From Hansfordia pulvinata (Eukaryota > Ascomycota > Sordariomycetes > Xylariales), in assembly GCA_006538405.1 (NCBI GenBank), contig BJKQ01000020.1:62001-126000 (forward strand): DNA of 64,000 nucleotides, in the 5' to 3' direction. This document shows, piece by piece, positions 12,230-23,763 of this stretch (its first letter is position 1; each line of letters begins with the position of its first letter). Position numbers and translations under genes: made by a program. Under the pieces are notes generated by a model, which had not been told where the DNA came from, made no database searches, and saw only the letters and a program-made list of their open reading frames with translations.

Positions 12230-12742
12230 GACTCGAAACTAGACGAGCACAATGGGTTGCAAACGATGCCATTGCCATTGACAAGCTTCTGGAATCCCAA
12301 ACTTTACTCCAGTCGCGAGTCCGGAATCAGCGGCCAGATGCACATATCATGGGACCAATGCCACTGCAGCTTCTTGTCACATAATTGGCAAGGATAATGT
12401 CTCATAGCTTCTCTTCTGCATCAGGCCCGACGCCCGTCGCCGGTGTGTCGTGATTGCATCGGCCTGGTCCACGGGAGCCTGTGGCTGCTACATGCAGTGA
12501 CAAGCAAGGCCATTGGTCACTGAAAACTACGGTTGGATTATGTAGTGGGGGGTTGTATTGATGGACACCGAGTCCACACGATGTCCATCATTGGTATCTA
12601 CTATGCTACACCGTCTGTGGCCAGAGGCAAATATGCGCCGAAGCGCAATCATGTCGCCGTAGTACTATAAAGAGGCGTCATTTATGTATGGGCCTGAACT
12701 AAACTCGGCCTTCCAATTGCACGACATAGCGGCCTTCACGTA
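12230..12742. other. Convergent 3' intergenic region
   Basis: Separates the ends of the NmrA-like gene (+) and the kinase gene (-). It holds only 3' untranslated sequence as far as I can see. Confidence 0.55.
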
Positions 12743-14850
12743 TTAGTCCCCAAGATCATTCAGAAGACTGTCGAGCTCCTTCGTTGCTTGCTGTCCGTCA
12801 AGCCTGGTGCGAGGGTCCGGATCAACGAGACCTCTGGCATAGCACGCTACTCGACTTGCTGCTTCGACGCTCACCTGGTCTTGACAAGCAATGCGTTTGC
12901 TTAGCACCTCCTCGGGCAGCCCTCCAGTCTGGCATTGCTGCAGGGTATCGGCCCGTTCCATTGCCGTGGAGAAAGGGCATAGAAGCTCGAAAAGGACGAC
13001 GCCGAGCGCGAAGATGTCCCCTTTCTCGCTATTGGTGCTCCCATCGTACGCGTTTCCATCGTCGGTGTCCTCTTCTGTCGTGTCGGGTGGTCTATAAAGT
13101 GCTGTTCCCACTGGCGATGGCTTTGGCTTACGCACAACCAATGCCGACGAAGCCCCAGTGCCAATGTTTGGAGCTTGGCTTGATTTGGTCCCCGACGAGG
13201 ACGATGGACGGCTGCCAGTAAGTCTGGGCACCTCTCCCCGTTGGATTCGGGCAACAAGGCCCAGGTCACCGATCCTGGGATTCACCCAGCAAGCTGACGC
13301 ACGTGGCGAGCCCTCATCGGGCCCTACGGTGCACCGACTGCAATGGACATTACACCATCCGCCGTAGTTGTCTGGGTCCTCGGACTCGTCCATGAATATG
13401 TTTGCGGGTTTGATGTCACGGTGCACAAAGCCTTGGCGGTGAATGTACCGAAGCCCGGACAGGATCTCTCTGAGAATCCGCAGCGATGGGACAAGGTGGA
13501 AGCAATGCCTGGACTCTTGAGGGTGTCTGGCAGGCGACAGATACTTTGCTAGCGTCGACCGATACAGGGACATGTGGATGTTCAGGTAGCGCCCATCCGA
13601 AGGGATCGGTTGCGGATCGACCAGCGGTGGCCGGCTGTTTCCATCGGTGAAGAGGCTGTCTCCGCCTGTCGGAGACGACGGGGCCAGGGAGGCCTGTGTT
13701 GACGCTGACGGCGAAGACCAGCCTTGTGCAATGGCATGCTGGCTGAATCCCTGAATGCCCTGTTGCGACTGCTGCGACAGGCTGTTCTCGAAGACGATAT
13801 CAAGGGACTGAGACGGGTCTCTGCCACCGCTTAGAGCTTCCGACTTGCTCTCGTCTTCGGATTGACTCTGGTCTTCGGATTGACTCTGGTCTTCCGATTC
13901 GCTTTGATCACCAAACCTGGTCGCAGGATGTTCGAGCAAAAGCTGCTGCCTTGGAGCAGGCGCAAAGCGCTGGGCTGCTATGTCGAAAGTCAGCAATGAT
14001 CCGTGGAAAGGGTGAGCGTGAACAGTCATCGGCCACATGCCGGGCACTTACAATGCTCCACTGCGCCGCCCCAGGGGTCGTCGACTTGCGAGAAATGGTA
14101 TCTCACCACGTTCGGGTGATCCAGCTTTGCCATGGCTTTGACTTCGGCCAGGACATAGTCGAGATCCTTGTGGCGGCCTTCCCGATGGGCTGTAGCAACG
14201 CTGGGAGACAACGGGATCTTCTTGACGGCGTAAGACTTTTGATCCAAGGGGTTCTGGAACTCGTATACGCTGCCAAAGGCCCCCTTGCCTATGAGCTTGA
14301 CTTGCTGCGGCACGGGCCGGATAGGGACTCGCGGCATGGACAGGTGCAGGTCGTTGGCTGGATGGCCCAGAAGAGAGAACCCGGCAGTCTTCGCAATGAT
14401 GTCCCTCGTAAAGTCACCAGGAATGGGGCGGGCCTGTGCTGCCTGCGTCAAGTTGACGAGGCCGTTGAGGTACTGGTGGCGTGTCTTGGACTTCGCATCC
14501 GAAGCTGCTGACACATCCGACAAGATGCCCCCCGATGCCAGTGTCTGGGCCACCTTGGCAAAGTCGCGGCGGGCGCTGGCCTCGGCCTCTGGGTGGCAAT
14601 CTCTCAAGCGCGCGCTGGCATCGAAGTCCTTTTCTGCCTCGGCTCGGTAGAAGTACTCGAGCAAGCTGGCGATGAGCAGGTCGCGGTGCTCCTCGCGGCC
14701 GGCGCCCATGTTGGGCAGCTCGTCCTCTGAGGAGGAGGCCGAGACAGAGCGGGTGCCGCCACTCTCCGAATGGAGGTGCTCTAGCTCATCGAGAGAGCCT
14801 GTTGATGCGGGTTGAGCAGCGCCAGCTGGGTTGGAGCGAAACGAAGCCAT
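12743..14850 (-). CDS. HRI/PEK-type eIF2-alpha protein kinase
   Basis: Two exons, 14850-14052 and 13974-12743, separated by a 77-bp intron (GTAAGT donor, GCAG acceptor), give 676 residues. The glycine loop is GKGAFGSV (188-195), the ATP lysine is K210 in YAVKK and the helix-C glutamate is about E236. A long insert (about 267-395) splits the lobes, as in eIF2-alpha kinases. It carries a Ser/Glu/Asp/Gln repeat (about 289-310). The catalytic loop HRDIKPAN is at 451-458. The magnesium loop reads DLG (503-505) instead of DFG. A GDIFALGVVLFELLCPFSTAMER segment strongly resembles HRI/PEK kinases. These enzymes phosphorylate eIF2-alpha to reduce translation under stress. This is distinct from Gcn2, since no RWD or HisRS-like domain is present. 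A TATA-like box lies about 80 bp upstream. It is S. pombe Hri-like by inference. Confidence 0.85.
13841..13898 (-). repeat. 18-bp coding minisatellite in the kinase insert
   Basis: About three copies of an 18-bp unit (ATTGACTCTGGTCTTCGG on the + strand), the last copies nearly identical, encode a six-residue SEDQSQ-like repeat in the kinase insert. A period that is a multiple of three keeps the frame open. Confidence 0.8.
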
Positions 14851-14924
14851 TGCGGGGACTGTCCAGGAGTGACAGCTCGCGCGACAGGCTAAAAGAGACG
14901 GCGAGAGCTAGAATTGCCCTGGGC

Positions 14925-14936
14925 CCTATATATCTG
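14925..14936 (-). promoter_or_regulatory. Putative TATA box of the eIF2-alpha kinase gene
   Basis: CTATATAT at about 14926-14933 reads as a TATA box on the - strand, roughly 77 bp before the kinase ATG. Position and sequence fit; no other evidence. Confidence 0.4.
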
Positions 14937-16330
14937 GCACGGGCCTTTGTAGTCACTGTGCTGCTCAGGTACGGCGGCCCATGTCAACGTTAACAGGTGG
15001 GCGACGAAGAGGGGGTTGGCGAGACAGGGCCGTCGAAGCTGGCGATGTCATGTCAGGGCGGCCGCAGATGCCATGTCTCGGCGAGCACGTGGCAGGCAAA
15101 CAGGGCCTGGACAGAAAGAAGCGACAGTGTTCTGCTGGGGATGAACGAAGAAGCGACGACGGGCGATGATGGTCGCTGGCTGCGGCGGGTCATGTGCATG
15201 TGATAGGCGACGGGGTCTGGTGTATAATGCGGTCATGTACAGAGTAAACATTAGACAGTTCACGGTCGACTTAAGTGGCCTGCCAAGCCTTGTATGGCAG
15301 TTGCGGCGCCGGCAGGCCTTGTTCGCGTTCCAAAGTCTTCTTTGGCGTTCTGCGGACATGTGGTCAACTTGCCGTGCGCGATTTGAGGCCTGAGAAATCC
15401 AGGATCACGTCTATTCCTTAGAGAGCAACTGTGCAGTTGTGGGTATCAATGTGCCTGGCGGTGTGCCGTTTCATCGCAGACACTGTCGCGATATACCCCG
15501 TACCAGACGTCTTGGAAGGCTTTCGGCGCTTGATGTCGGGTTGCACTCCAGTGGTGGCTCCGGAGCTATTGACTGCATATACCGCTTATATACACATTCT
15601 TTCTTATTGCGTTAAAGACATGCTCAATATGCATATACATCAGTCTATTCGTACTTGTACATAGCGTTTATCCGTAACTCGATGTGGCGGCCCCGCATAC
15701 GTGCCTGGCACATTTGATGTACCTTGTGCCATTTCAATACATGGATGCATCATATTAATCATGAATGGCTGTGATGGTCAGGTCAAAGCTGGCGTTGAGG
15801 GCCTGACTGAAAAAGAATTATGCATCCGGAATGGCACGCAGACTCTTACGAGAATAAACTGAACAAACGTCATCCGGCCGATGCAGCGCTCTTAGCTCTT
15901 TTAGCGTGTCCCGATTCACAAAGCACTGGGGAGTCAGCAATGGTCTAATAAGCATGCTGAAGCGCAGCTTGCACCGGATGGCTCTACAATTGAGACTATT
16001 AAGCTGATCTATGGCTGACAGGCGACGCCGCCGCCCACAGGAATCAGCCAACTCTGTCAGTTGTGTATCTGGCCACTGAGACTTGCTTGCGTTGCAGACA
16101 AGACCATCTTCTCGGTGCTGCACCCCGAACCACACCAAACAAAGTTGAACAATGCCGGATTTAAACCACCGAACCCATTCGGACATGAATTCTGTCCGTG
16201 CTCTGTCGGGGCGTTAACCCCGTAAACATATTATGCGGCATGATGAGCGACGCGTGTTCGTTATACTCGGACGAATGCAAGCTCGGGGTAGACCTTCTGA
16301 AGTCGCGAAGTTGAGCTTGCAACGACTCGG

Positions 16331-16344
16331 CGCGAGTACTCGCG
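16331..16344. repeat. Perfect 14-bp palindrome CGCGAGTACTCGCG
   Basis: A perfect inverted repeat around the GAGTACTC core shared by many intergenic motif copies in this window. Confidence 0.75.
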
Positions 16345-17196
16345 CACCAACGGAAAGTCTTGCTTGAGCATATTGCCAAGGTAGGCGCAAAGGCTGAAGC
16401 AGGGCGGTGAACTCGTACAAGCAACGCGCCTGCTGAACTGCGGGGGGCTGACCCAATCGCGCGCAGTGTGACAGAATCCCTGCCACCGTGACAGACACGG
16501 CCAAGTCATGGATGGTCTGGTAGGGTCGTGGGGGAGCACGGGCGAGACGCATTGGTGCGGGTGGCTCGGGTGGCTGCAAAACGCGTCGCCACTAAATGTT
16601 TAAAAGAGAGAGAGAAAAAATTCACGATGCAGGACACCCACCCGCTTCTCAAACTAGGCCACGATCTTCGGTCTCTGGCTGTGCCCACCCTTTCGACCCC
16701 TAACAGGGGTTCGTGCCAAAGAGAAAATTTCAGGTCGTCGCGGCTGGCGGAGCGAGCGGCGAGGCTATGTCATCACGCGGTACCCAACAGGCCTGGCACC
16801 GACGACCAGGCTTGTGCTCGTACGAGTACTCCGTAAGGTGAAGCGCCACCTGCGTGCGGCGGTGATGGCCGAAGGAGCCGCCACCTTGAGGGTTATTAGC
16901 CTGGTCCAAGATTAGAGGCGGCATACCAAGAGGGGGGCCACATTGGCATGCTGTACGAAGCCCATGGGGCACGGCAAAGGATGATTGGCTCCCCAGCACG
17001 GCGTGCCATGGGGTTGCACGAACGGCATGCGGACTCGAAGAGGTCCACGGTCACCCCAAGTTCCGCAGTCCGTCCCTCTTGCGTGCCACTATGGGGCCAC
17101 GGGGCATGCGGCTCATCAAGCACCCGGCATTTCGTTTGCACCTGGGATGACGGACATGGCACCTCTCACGGACACACGGGGTCCTCGTGTCTAACT

Positions 17197-17242
17197 TACA
17201 CACACACACAGAGAGAGAGAGAGAGACAGACAGAGAGAGAGG
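17197..17242. repeat. Compound (CA)n/(GA)n microsatellite
   Basis: About 14 bp of CA repeat followed by about 30 bp of GA repeat, interrupted by GACAGACA. Noncoding simple repeat. Confidence 0.9.
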
Positions 17243-18849
17243 TAATCGGAAGACGGGAGACGGCTCGTCGATGGACGACGTACACAACCGCTGGTCAGCA
17301 CGCGCACGGCTTCGCCACTGTACAAACACATAAATGGAGGTAAGAGTACTAGTAGGTGCGAGTCCGCTGTTTGTGCCCATCCGAAATTCGCGAAGGGGGA
17401 AGATGGAGATGAGCGCAGAATCTTGTCCAAAGTAAGGTAGCGAGCGATAGTGTACTCGTGCGTGGTGGATTGGGCTAATTGGCTCTTGTGGCGGGCGTGT
17501 CGCCTTGCAGGAGGGCAAATCGGGCAACACGCCATCGTGACCCCCACCGGCGGCGCTTGGCCCGGGTCGGGCGTCCCGGCCAGGACGATGCTCGTACGTC
17601 TGCCTGCTGCGGACTGCTGCGGACTGACTGCTGCTGTGCTTGTTGCGCCCGCGTGGCCAGGACGTGCGGGTTTTTGCGGCTCTGGCGCTGGAGGGCGAAA
17701 AAACCAAAGCAAGAAAAAAAAACCTTGGGGTACCTCCGATGCTCGCGCCGCCCACTCACCGTCGGTGTGCACGCGCGAGTAACCGATCAGCCGCCACGCC
17801 CACGCCTTGCCACGCCGCGGAGCAAAGGCGAACTGGCCAAGCCTGGAGATCCATGGAGGGCAATTGCTCGTAGACAGGAGGAAGGGTGTTCATCACCACC
17901 CACAGCTGGTGACTTTCCCAGCGAGTCGAGCCCGCACAAGACGATCCCAACGCAGGTTCGGGGATGGTGTGCAAAGGCAGGCGGGCCGGCCGTGGGCGTC
18001 CAGAGCCGCCTGGTAGCCTTCAACGGCAGAGTTGACAGCTTGACATTTTTCAGCAGACGGGTTCCGCCTTGTCCTTTCAGCGGGGCCCGAGTTCCTATGG
18101 GTGCGTCGTGGAGTGATCTGCAAAGCCGCTAAACCCGGAGCCCAGCAAGTGGAAGATGTTGTCTTTGGCCGTCACAGCCGTGTTCCGTCCCCTTCCTGGG
18201 CATCGAGTTGGAAGGACGTGCGAGTAGCCCCGATGAGAACACCCAAGGCCGCGGATGGCCATGATATCAGAGCTCTCACGTCCCAGTCGGTGGCCATTCA
18301 TTGTGCAAGGTGGGTTGGACGAAAACTCTTTCTGCCCTCCTAAGAGAAGTACCGTACCTAATTCTCGTGAGCGCAGGGACAGGCCTGTACTTCCACCAGC
18401 TTGCGAGTACATCAGTATGTCGTAGTGCGTGTACTGGTACAGGTCAGCCTCAGCTCAAGGACCAATGCCCTGGTTCGCCGCTGCCGGCAGCGCAGAGCGA
18501 GCGCGCCCTTGCGTCGTGATCGCGTACCGCCTCACCCGGACGAGAACCGGATCAGAACCACCCGTTCCATGCCTTTACGGGTAGGTTATTAGGTACAGGT
18601 AGGGAGCATGAGTACATGTACATGGACGAGGTGCTCGTACAGACACCAGAGAAGAGCCAAGCAGGCTCGAAACCAATGCCTGCAATCCCTGCCTGCAGTA
18701 TCGTCCCCACAAGAGCTTCTGCCACCGACGCGTTGCCCACCGTGCCCCACGCCTCTAATCCCTACCACGGGGGGAACTACTCCGTACAAGCACTCCTACA
18801 GGGGGTGGGGAGTGCCCCTCGATTGGATCCCGGACGGATCAGGCCCAAC

Positions 18850-18869
18850 CTACGAGTACATACTCGTAG
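18850..18869. repeat. Inverted repeat CTACGAGTA-CA-TACTCGTAG
   Basis: Two perfect 9-bp arms separated by CA; a member of the dispersed TACGAGTA/TACTCGTA motif family. Confidence 0.8.
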
Positions 18870-20005
18870 TACGGTGCACGCACACACGCACGGCACGTCT
18901 ATGACCACAGAAATCTGCATTACGAGCAGGTACATCTCGAGCACACACTTCCTCTGTACGACAACATGATGGCGGAACCCAATGGCTTCTACGCAGAAAG
19001 CAGTCCGGCCGTGGCTGTTGTTGAAGCCGATTGGCGCACAGGCACTTTGGCACCAATGGCACCTTCGAGTAAACTGACAGAAGGGGTGGGGCAGAAGCGC
19101 AGGGTCCAGAGAGAACTCAAACTCGCGAGACGGCGCAACAAGGCAGGTATCCAACGTGCACAGGTACTCGTAGCGTTCGGCATGCTCGTCACCGTACAAT
19201 GTAGAGGGCCGTTCATCTAGACTGCCAGGCTGACGTGCCGACCGCGGGCACGCAGAACAGTGGCCATTGCCATTGCCACGGTCTGGCTGGCTGGCACACG
19301 GCCAAGGAGGTGGAGGCGAGGGTATGGCCTTGACGGGAAACCCACGGGCAGGACGAGGTATCGTAGGAAGGGGATCAGGGACCACGAACCAAGGACCCAA
19401 TGGCCAACGGCCAAGATCCATGGAGCCCAGGACGGACGGTACATGGCCCTGAATAGGCACGGTGTACCACAGATCTACTACGAGTACTCCTGGGATGGGC
19501 CCGGGCAGAACATGATCGTGAGGTCAGCCAGGCACAATCCCCCCCGGCCCGCCGAGCTGAGTAGAGTGGGAGTAGAAAGGGCTCGTGAGTCTCCTCCTCC
19601 TGGGCGGCCCTGTTGATGTTTCCTCTCCTTCTTCGACCTCTCTTCCTCCCCTCCCTGTCCACCCACCACCAGCGCCCCTCTCCCCTCTTGTAAACATACT
19701 CGCTTCCAGTGCCCCGTCTAGGTCAACTGCGAAGCCCGGTTGTAATAACGTAAGTGAGAATCTACCTACCTACCTGTCTACACCTTATCCACATACGTCA
19801 TGCCCTCCTCGCGCCTCGTCGACCCTCGCAGGCTCTCACCACCGTCTGTCGGTCGGTGACACCAGACACATTCTGCCTGCCTGCACACGACTTGTTGCCC
19901 ATCGGTTTCCCCGTCGGTGCACTAGTTAACACCAAGTCCACTCCGCAGGCCACTCGTTCCTCTGTATAGAAAAGAGCCAGGCCCCAGGACTTCGCCGTCG
20001 TCGCC

Positions 20006-21274
20006 ATGTTCTCCCGCGCCGTCCTCCGCTCCTCCGCCGCCGCCGCGCGCGCCGCCGCCCCCAAGGCCTCGCGCCCGGCCGCCTCGGCCCTCTTCTCCTC
20101 GACCCGCGCCGTCGCCGAGCCCCCCAAGGGCGCCGCGCCCGGCGCCGGCGACTTTGCCCAGACGGACAAGTCGATCCAGATCGAGCACCCCTCCGAGGAG
20201 AACATGCCCCCTCGAACCCCATCACCGGCCGCGGCGGCGCGCACTCGAAGCGCACCCTGGCCTCCTTCTCGCTCGACCGCAAGGTCACCGTCGTCACCGG
20301 CGGCGCCCGCGGCCTCGGCCTGGTCATGGGCCAGGGCGCCGTCATCAGCGGCTCCGACCTGGCCATTGTCGACATGAACAAGGACGAGGCCGAGAAGCAG
20401 GCCAAGGAGCTCGTCGAGCTGTTCCGCAAGGAGAACCCCGGCTCGCCCCGCGTCCCCAAGGTCACCGCCCACTACGCCGACGTCGCCGATGAGGCCTCGG
20501 TCGAGAGCTGCATTGCCGGCGTCATCTCCGCCCACGGCAAGATCGACAACCTGGTCACCAGCGCCGGCTTCACCGAGAACTTCGAGGCCGTCAACTACCC
20601 CATCGACCGCGTCCGCAAGCTGTTTGGCGTCAACGTCGACGGCACCTGGCTGTTCGCCAACAGCGTCGCCCGCCACCTCATGGAGCGCAAGGCCCCCGGC
20701 GCCATGGTCTTCATCGGCAGCATGTCCGGCGCCATTGTCAACACCCCCCAGCCCCAGACGTAAGTCACCCGCCCACCTTTCCAGGTCTCTCGGAGCCGTC
20801 AACCGATTCACGACCCCCGCGAGTCCTCTTCGCGTCCCCCTCCCTGAGATGGAAAAGAAATCCAATGCTGACGAGCCCGCCTCCATCGCAGCCCTTACAA
20901 CGCGTCCAAGGCCGCCGTCCGCCACATGTGCGCCTCGCTGGCCGTCGAGTGGGCCACCCAGGGCATCCGTGTCAACACCATCTCCCCCGGCTACATGCTG
21001 ACTGCCCTGTAAGTCATGGCCGCGCTTCCAGCCTGGGCGCCCGCTTCGTCCCCCCTCCCCCTCCGCCCGTTATGCTGACTCTTTTTCTCGCAGCACTGAG
21101 AAGATCCTCAACGAGAACCCCGAGCTCAAGCGCCACTGGACCTCGCTCATCCCCCAGGGCAAGATGGGCGCGCCCGTCGACCTCATGGGCCCCGTCACCT
21201 TCCTCCTGTCCGACGCCGCCAACTACATCACCGGTGCCGAGCTGCGCGTCGACGGTGGCTACACCACCACCTAA
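20006..21274 (+). CDS. Mitochondrial short-chain dehydrogenase, arabinitol/mannitol dehydrogenase-like, with an apparent 1-bp deletion
   Basis: Exons 20006-20759, 20892-21008 and 21094-21274 (donors GTAAGT, acceptors GCAG). The N-terminus is an Arg/Ala/Ser-rich mitochondrial presequence (MFSRAVLRSS). The body resembles fungal D-arabinitol 2-dehydrogenase/mannitol dehydrogenase-type SDRs, which use NAD(P) to interconvert polyols and ketoses. Visible are the TGGARGLG cofactor loop, the GSMSGA serine strand, catalytic Y-N-A-S-K and a GGYTTT end. The frame breaks at the C5 run at 20207-20211. Upstream sequence reads to NMPP; the TGGARGLG part lies in another frame, and one extra C would join them. 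Everything after is intact and conserved, so this is more likely a sequencing indel than a pseudogene. If real, the product would be truncated before the cofactor site. Substrate choice within the family is uncertain. Confidence 0.87.
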
Positions 21275-22485
21275 GCCGGCTGACTTTTTTCTTTTCTCAC
21301 TCACCACGCGAGCTGGCGTCGCTGGGCTGGCCAGGTTTGCTTTACTTGGAAAAGTCATGAAAAAAGTCCCATGTTTCATAGAGAAAATGAATATACAGCC
21401 AGGGCGGCGTTTTCCGTTTTGTAGCCGCTCTTGTTCTGCTGTGTTGCTGAGTGTGCCATGCGGGATGTCCGGTTCGCGATGGGCGGGCCCGTGGTCGCCA
21501 AAGCTGATTCCACTTGCCCAGATAAGACGGCGTATTCGATTGGGGGAAATCATGCCGTCGGCTCCCATGATAGCTTGACGAGTTGAGTCTGTTCTTCAAA
21601 TGACGGCGAGAATTGAGCGTGGCCGTCTCGAGGTCGGTATTGGTGGGTCGCGGGTATCCCGATGAATAACAGGCGCTTCCGTTGATACTCGTACGTCTAT
21701 TAAGTTCATGCATAGGTACGAGTCGCAAGGAGCGGAGCGGCTTAATTCGGTGCGAGATGAAGCCCAACATCATCAATTGAGTCAAGTGTAAACACAGGAA
21801 TAGACGGCCAGATCAATGCGCGGTGAGAGCTGCCAATGAGCCCGACTTGCCAGCGAAATGTACAGCGATTTCTTTCTTCTCTTTTCCTTCGTATGCTGGC
21901 CAATCGTGCAAGGCAAGGGCAATTGGCATCCGCGGAGGAGTGGGAGGGAAGAGAAATCTGGGCTGTACCCATTGCAGAATTAAAGAGCAAAAACATGACC
22001 CAGGGAAGAAGAGTAATGGTTGGGCTCTCGGGTCGTGAGAAGAAACCACAAAATGGCACCGAGCGCGGCGAGCGCAGTTACAATCCACCGGCAGAGCCAC
22101 GCATCCTGGGACTCCCATCGCAAGGCACATCCTCCAGGCAGCTCGCCACCAACGACAAACACTGCTAGTGTCGATGGGTGTTCTAGGCACTCAGGCCAGG
22201 AAACGCCTGCTGGAAGCCGACGGCAGAAGCCAGGCATGGTGGGTTTCTTGCTGCGATTGGCTTGCCCTGGACGAGATGGCAATGTCCTGAGAGCATGATT
22301 CTTTGGGACTCACGTTCATACGTGCCATGGTGACTTCGAGGACGACCATACATTGATTCAGCGCAGCTCGGATATATATATCTTGTTGCTTAGCACGGTA
22401 AGCCATCAGGCGAATAGATGGAGCATAGTCGCGCGTCCGACACCTCAGAACCCTCCGAACCCAGTTCCGCACTCGCTACCCAGCC
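21275..22485. other. Intergenic region between dehydrogenase and small secreted protein
   Basis: No supported gene. It contains the 3' region of the dehydrogenase, motif copies near 21684-21725 (GATACTCGTACG and AGGTACGAGT) and a TATA-like site for the next gene. Confidence 0.5.
22371..22382 (+). promoter_or_regulatory. Putative TATA box of the small secreted protein gene
   Basis: GATATATATATC, an alternating TA palindrome 104-115 bp before the ATG at 22486. Position fits a fungal TATA element. Confidence 0.45.
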
Positions 22486-22878
22486 ATGGTGTCAACGACC
22501 AAAGCGTTGGCAGTGCTTTGCGTGATGGCCACCGCGACAGCTTCGCAGTGGGAAATCACCTTTTACAAACAAGATACTCGCGACGACGACGTCTTAAGTC
22601 GGTCGCGGTTCGTCCCGACAAGAACCCTCTGGGGCCGCGACAAAATCGGGCCAGGGCACAAACATGGAATGGTCGAATCCGAAGAGACGCATTTCTACCT
22701 GTTTTCCGATTCTGAAAGGGAAACCATCACTTTCAAATTCCCGGAGCCAGGGCCATGGGCTGGATTGATCGGCGGCGACACAGGTGCTGAGAGCCGGAGA
22801 GACGAATTATTTTTCGGGAACAGAAGAGCAGTTCTAGACAAGATACCCGACGGGGCCGAATCGTGGTATGTTTTCTGA
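22486..22878 (+). CDS. Small secreted hypothetical protein
   Basis: Intact 130-residue frame starting at the ATG at 22486. Residues 1-20 form a signal peptide (MVSTTKALAVLCVMATATAS) with likely cleavage before QWEITF. The mature part of about 110 residues has no cysteine. It is rich in charged and aromatic residues (FYKQDTRDDD, THFYLFSD) and looks folded rather than low-complexity. I recognise no family. A GTATGT lies at 22865-22870, six codons before the stop, so a short 3' intron cannot be excluded, but the nearest acceptors do not give a better end. The gene is followed convergently by a secreted peroxygenase. A secreted, possibly host- or substrate-facing role is inference only. Confidence rests on the signal peptide, the intact frame and the TATA-like site upstream. 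Confidence 0.65.
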   Translation: MVSTTKALAVLCVMATATASQWEITFYKQDTRDDDVLSRSRFVPTRTLWGRDKIGPGHKHGMVESEETHFYLFSDSERETITFKFPEPGPWAGLIGGDTGAESRRDELFFGNRRAVLDKIPDGAESWYVF

Positions 22879-23763
22879 GGGAAGGGCAGGGACTGTGAAG
22901 GAATGAATGGAGAGCCGTCGCCCTGGACGTCGTGTCGATTCGGATGGCCTCGAACCCTCTTTTGCATAGAATGAAATACCCGCCACCTTCTTGGATTATC
23001 GCGGACTACAGGCAGAAACTCAGATGAATGGAAACACTCCGAGACCCTTCCAAGTGATTCGATATTGATGCCTGGGCACATGTATCACAAGAGGGCTCGT
23101 TGATCCGTGGTCCGGGGGAGACGCAGTGACTCTCCTAACTTGATGGCTGCCCACTGGCTGGCTGTTCTCCCCTAAATGCGCCACGAGTAACTTGGCGAGT
23201 CGGGCAAAGTGCATCTCCAAGATGAGATTGCCAGCAGCATCCTGCAATACCCGCGTTGCCTATGACTAAACTCTGTCTTTGCCTTGGACGCTGCCGGAGC
23301 CGAGAAGCTATATACTCGGCTTCGTTCACGATTGCAGGGCTGCTTGTGCTTTCTTCGAACGGCTTCAACATGTTGTCAATTGCGCCGGCTCCTACATAGC
23401 TGCTGCGAGCCGAGCCTATTGCGGAGAGATTGCATCAGTTGCGCCACGTCCCGCAGGGGTTCTTCGCAGGCTATCAGGGCGGCAGCTGCCAACACTGATC
23501 GCACATCACTCTCTGATGAAAACCTAAAAGCTGCTTCTTATACTGAGGATTGAGACCACTTAATATCTATGGCTTCAATCCTGTCCCACGACTATCTGGG
23601 GCGGGATAGATGTACCCTTCCATCCAGAAGACCACTGTCCCGACCTTTGTATCGCTCGCATCTTCTGAGACTGCAAATTGCAGAGACCTCCCCTTGAGAC
23701 AGGGCCCCTGGGCGAGGATCTTTGGAGTTGCGAAACGCACGCGACCTCGAAAGTCGAGAGTCA
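22879..23763. other. Convergent intergenic region
   Basis: Lies between the 3' ends of the small secreted protein gene (+) and the peroxygenase gene (-). No supported gene. Confidence 0.5.

Larger units (their letters stand above)
14851..20005. other. 5.1-kb gene-poor stretch
   Basis: No protein-like frame stands out: the open frames are short, overlap on both strands, and show no domain or usable splice structure. It contains a (CA)n(GA)n microsatellite at 17197-17242 and many copies of the dispersed palindrome (16331-16344, 16817-16835, 18850-18869, 19476-19489 and others). From about 19560 the DNA becomes C/T-rich, the leader of the dehydrogenase gene. Confidence 0.55.

Noticed and set aside
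19798..20925. 375-residue open frame on the - strand
   Set aside because: Antisense to the dehydrogenase and its leader; Gly/Ala/Asp-rich shadow with no motif.
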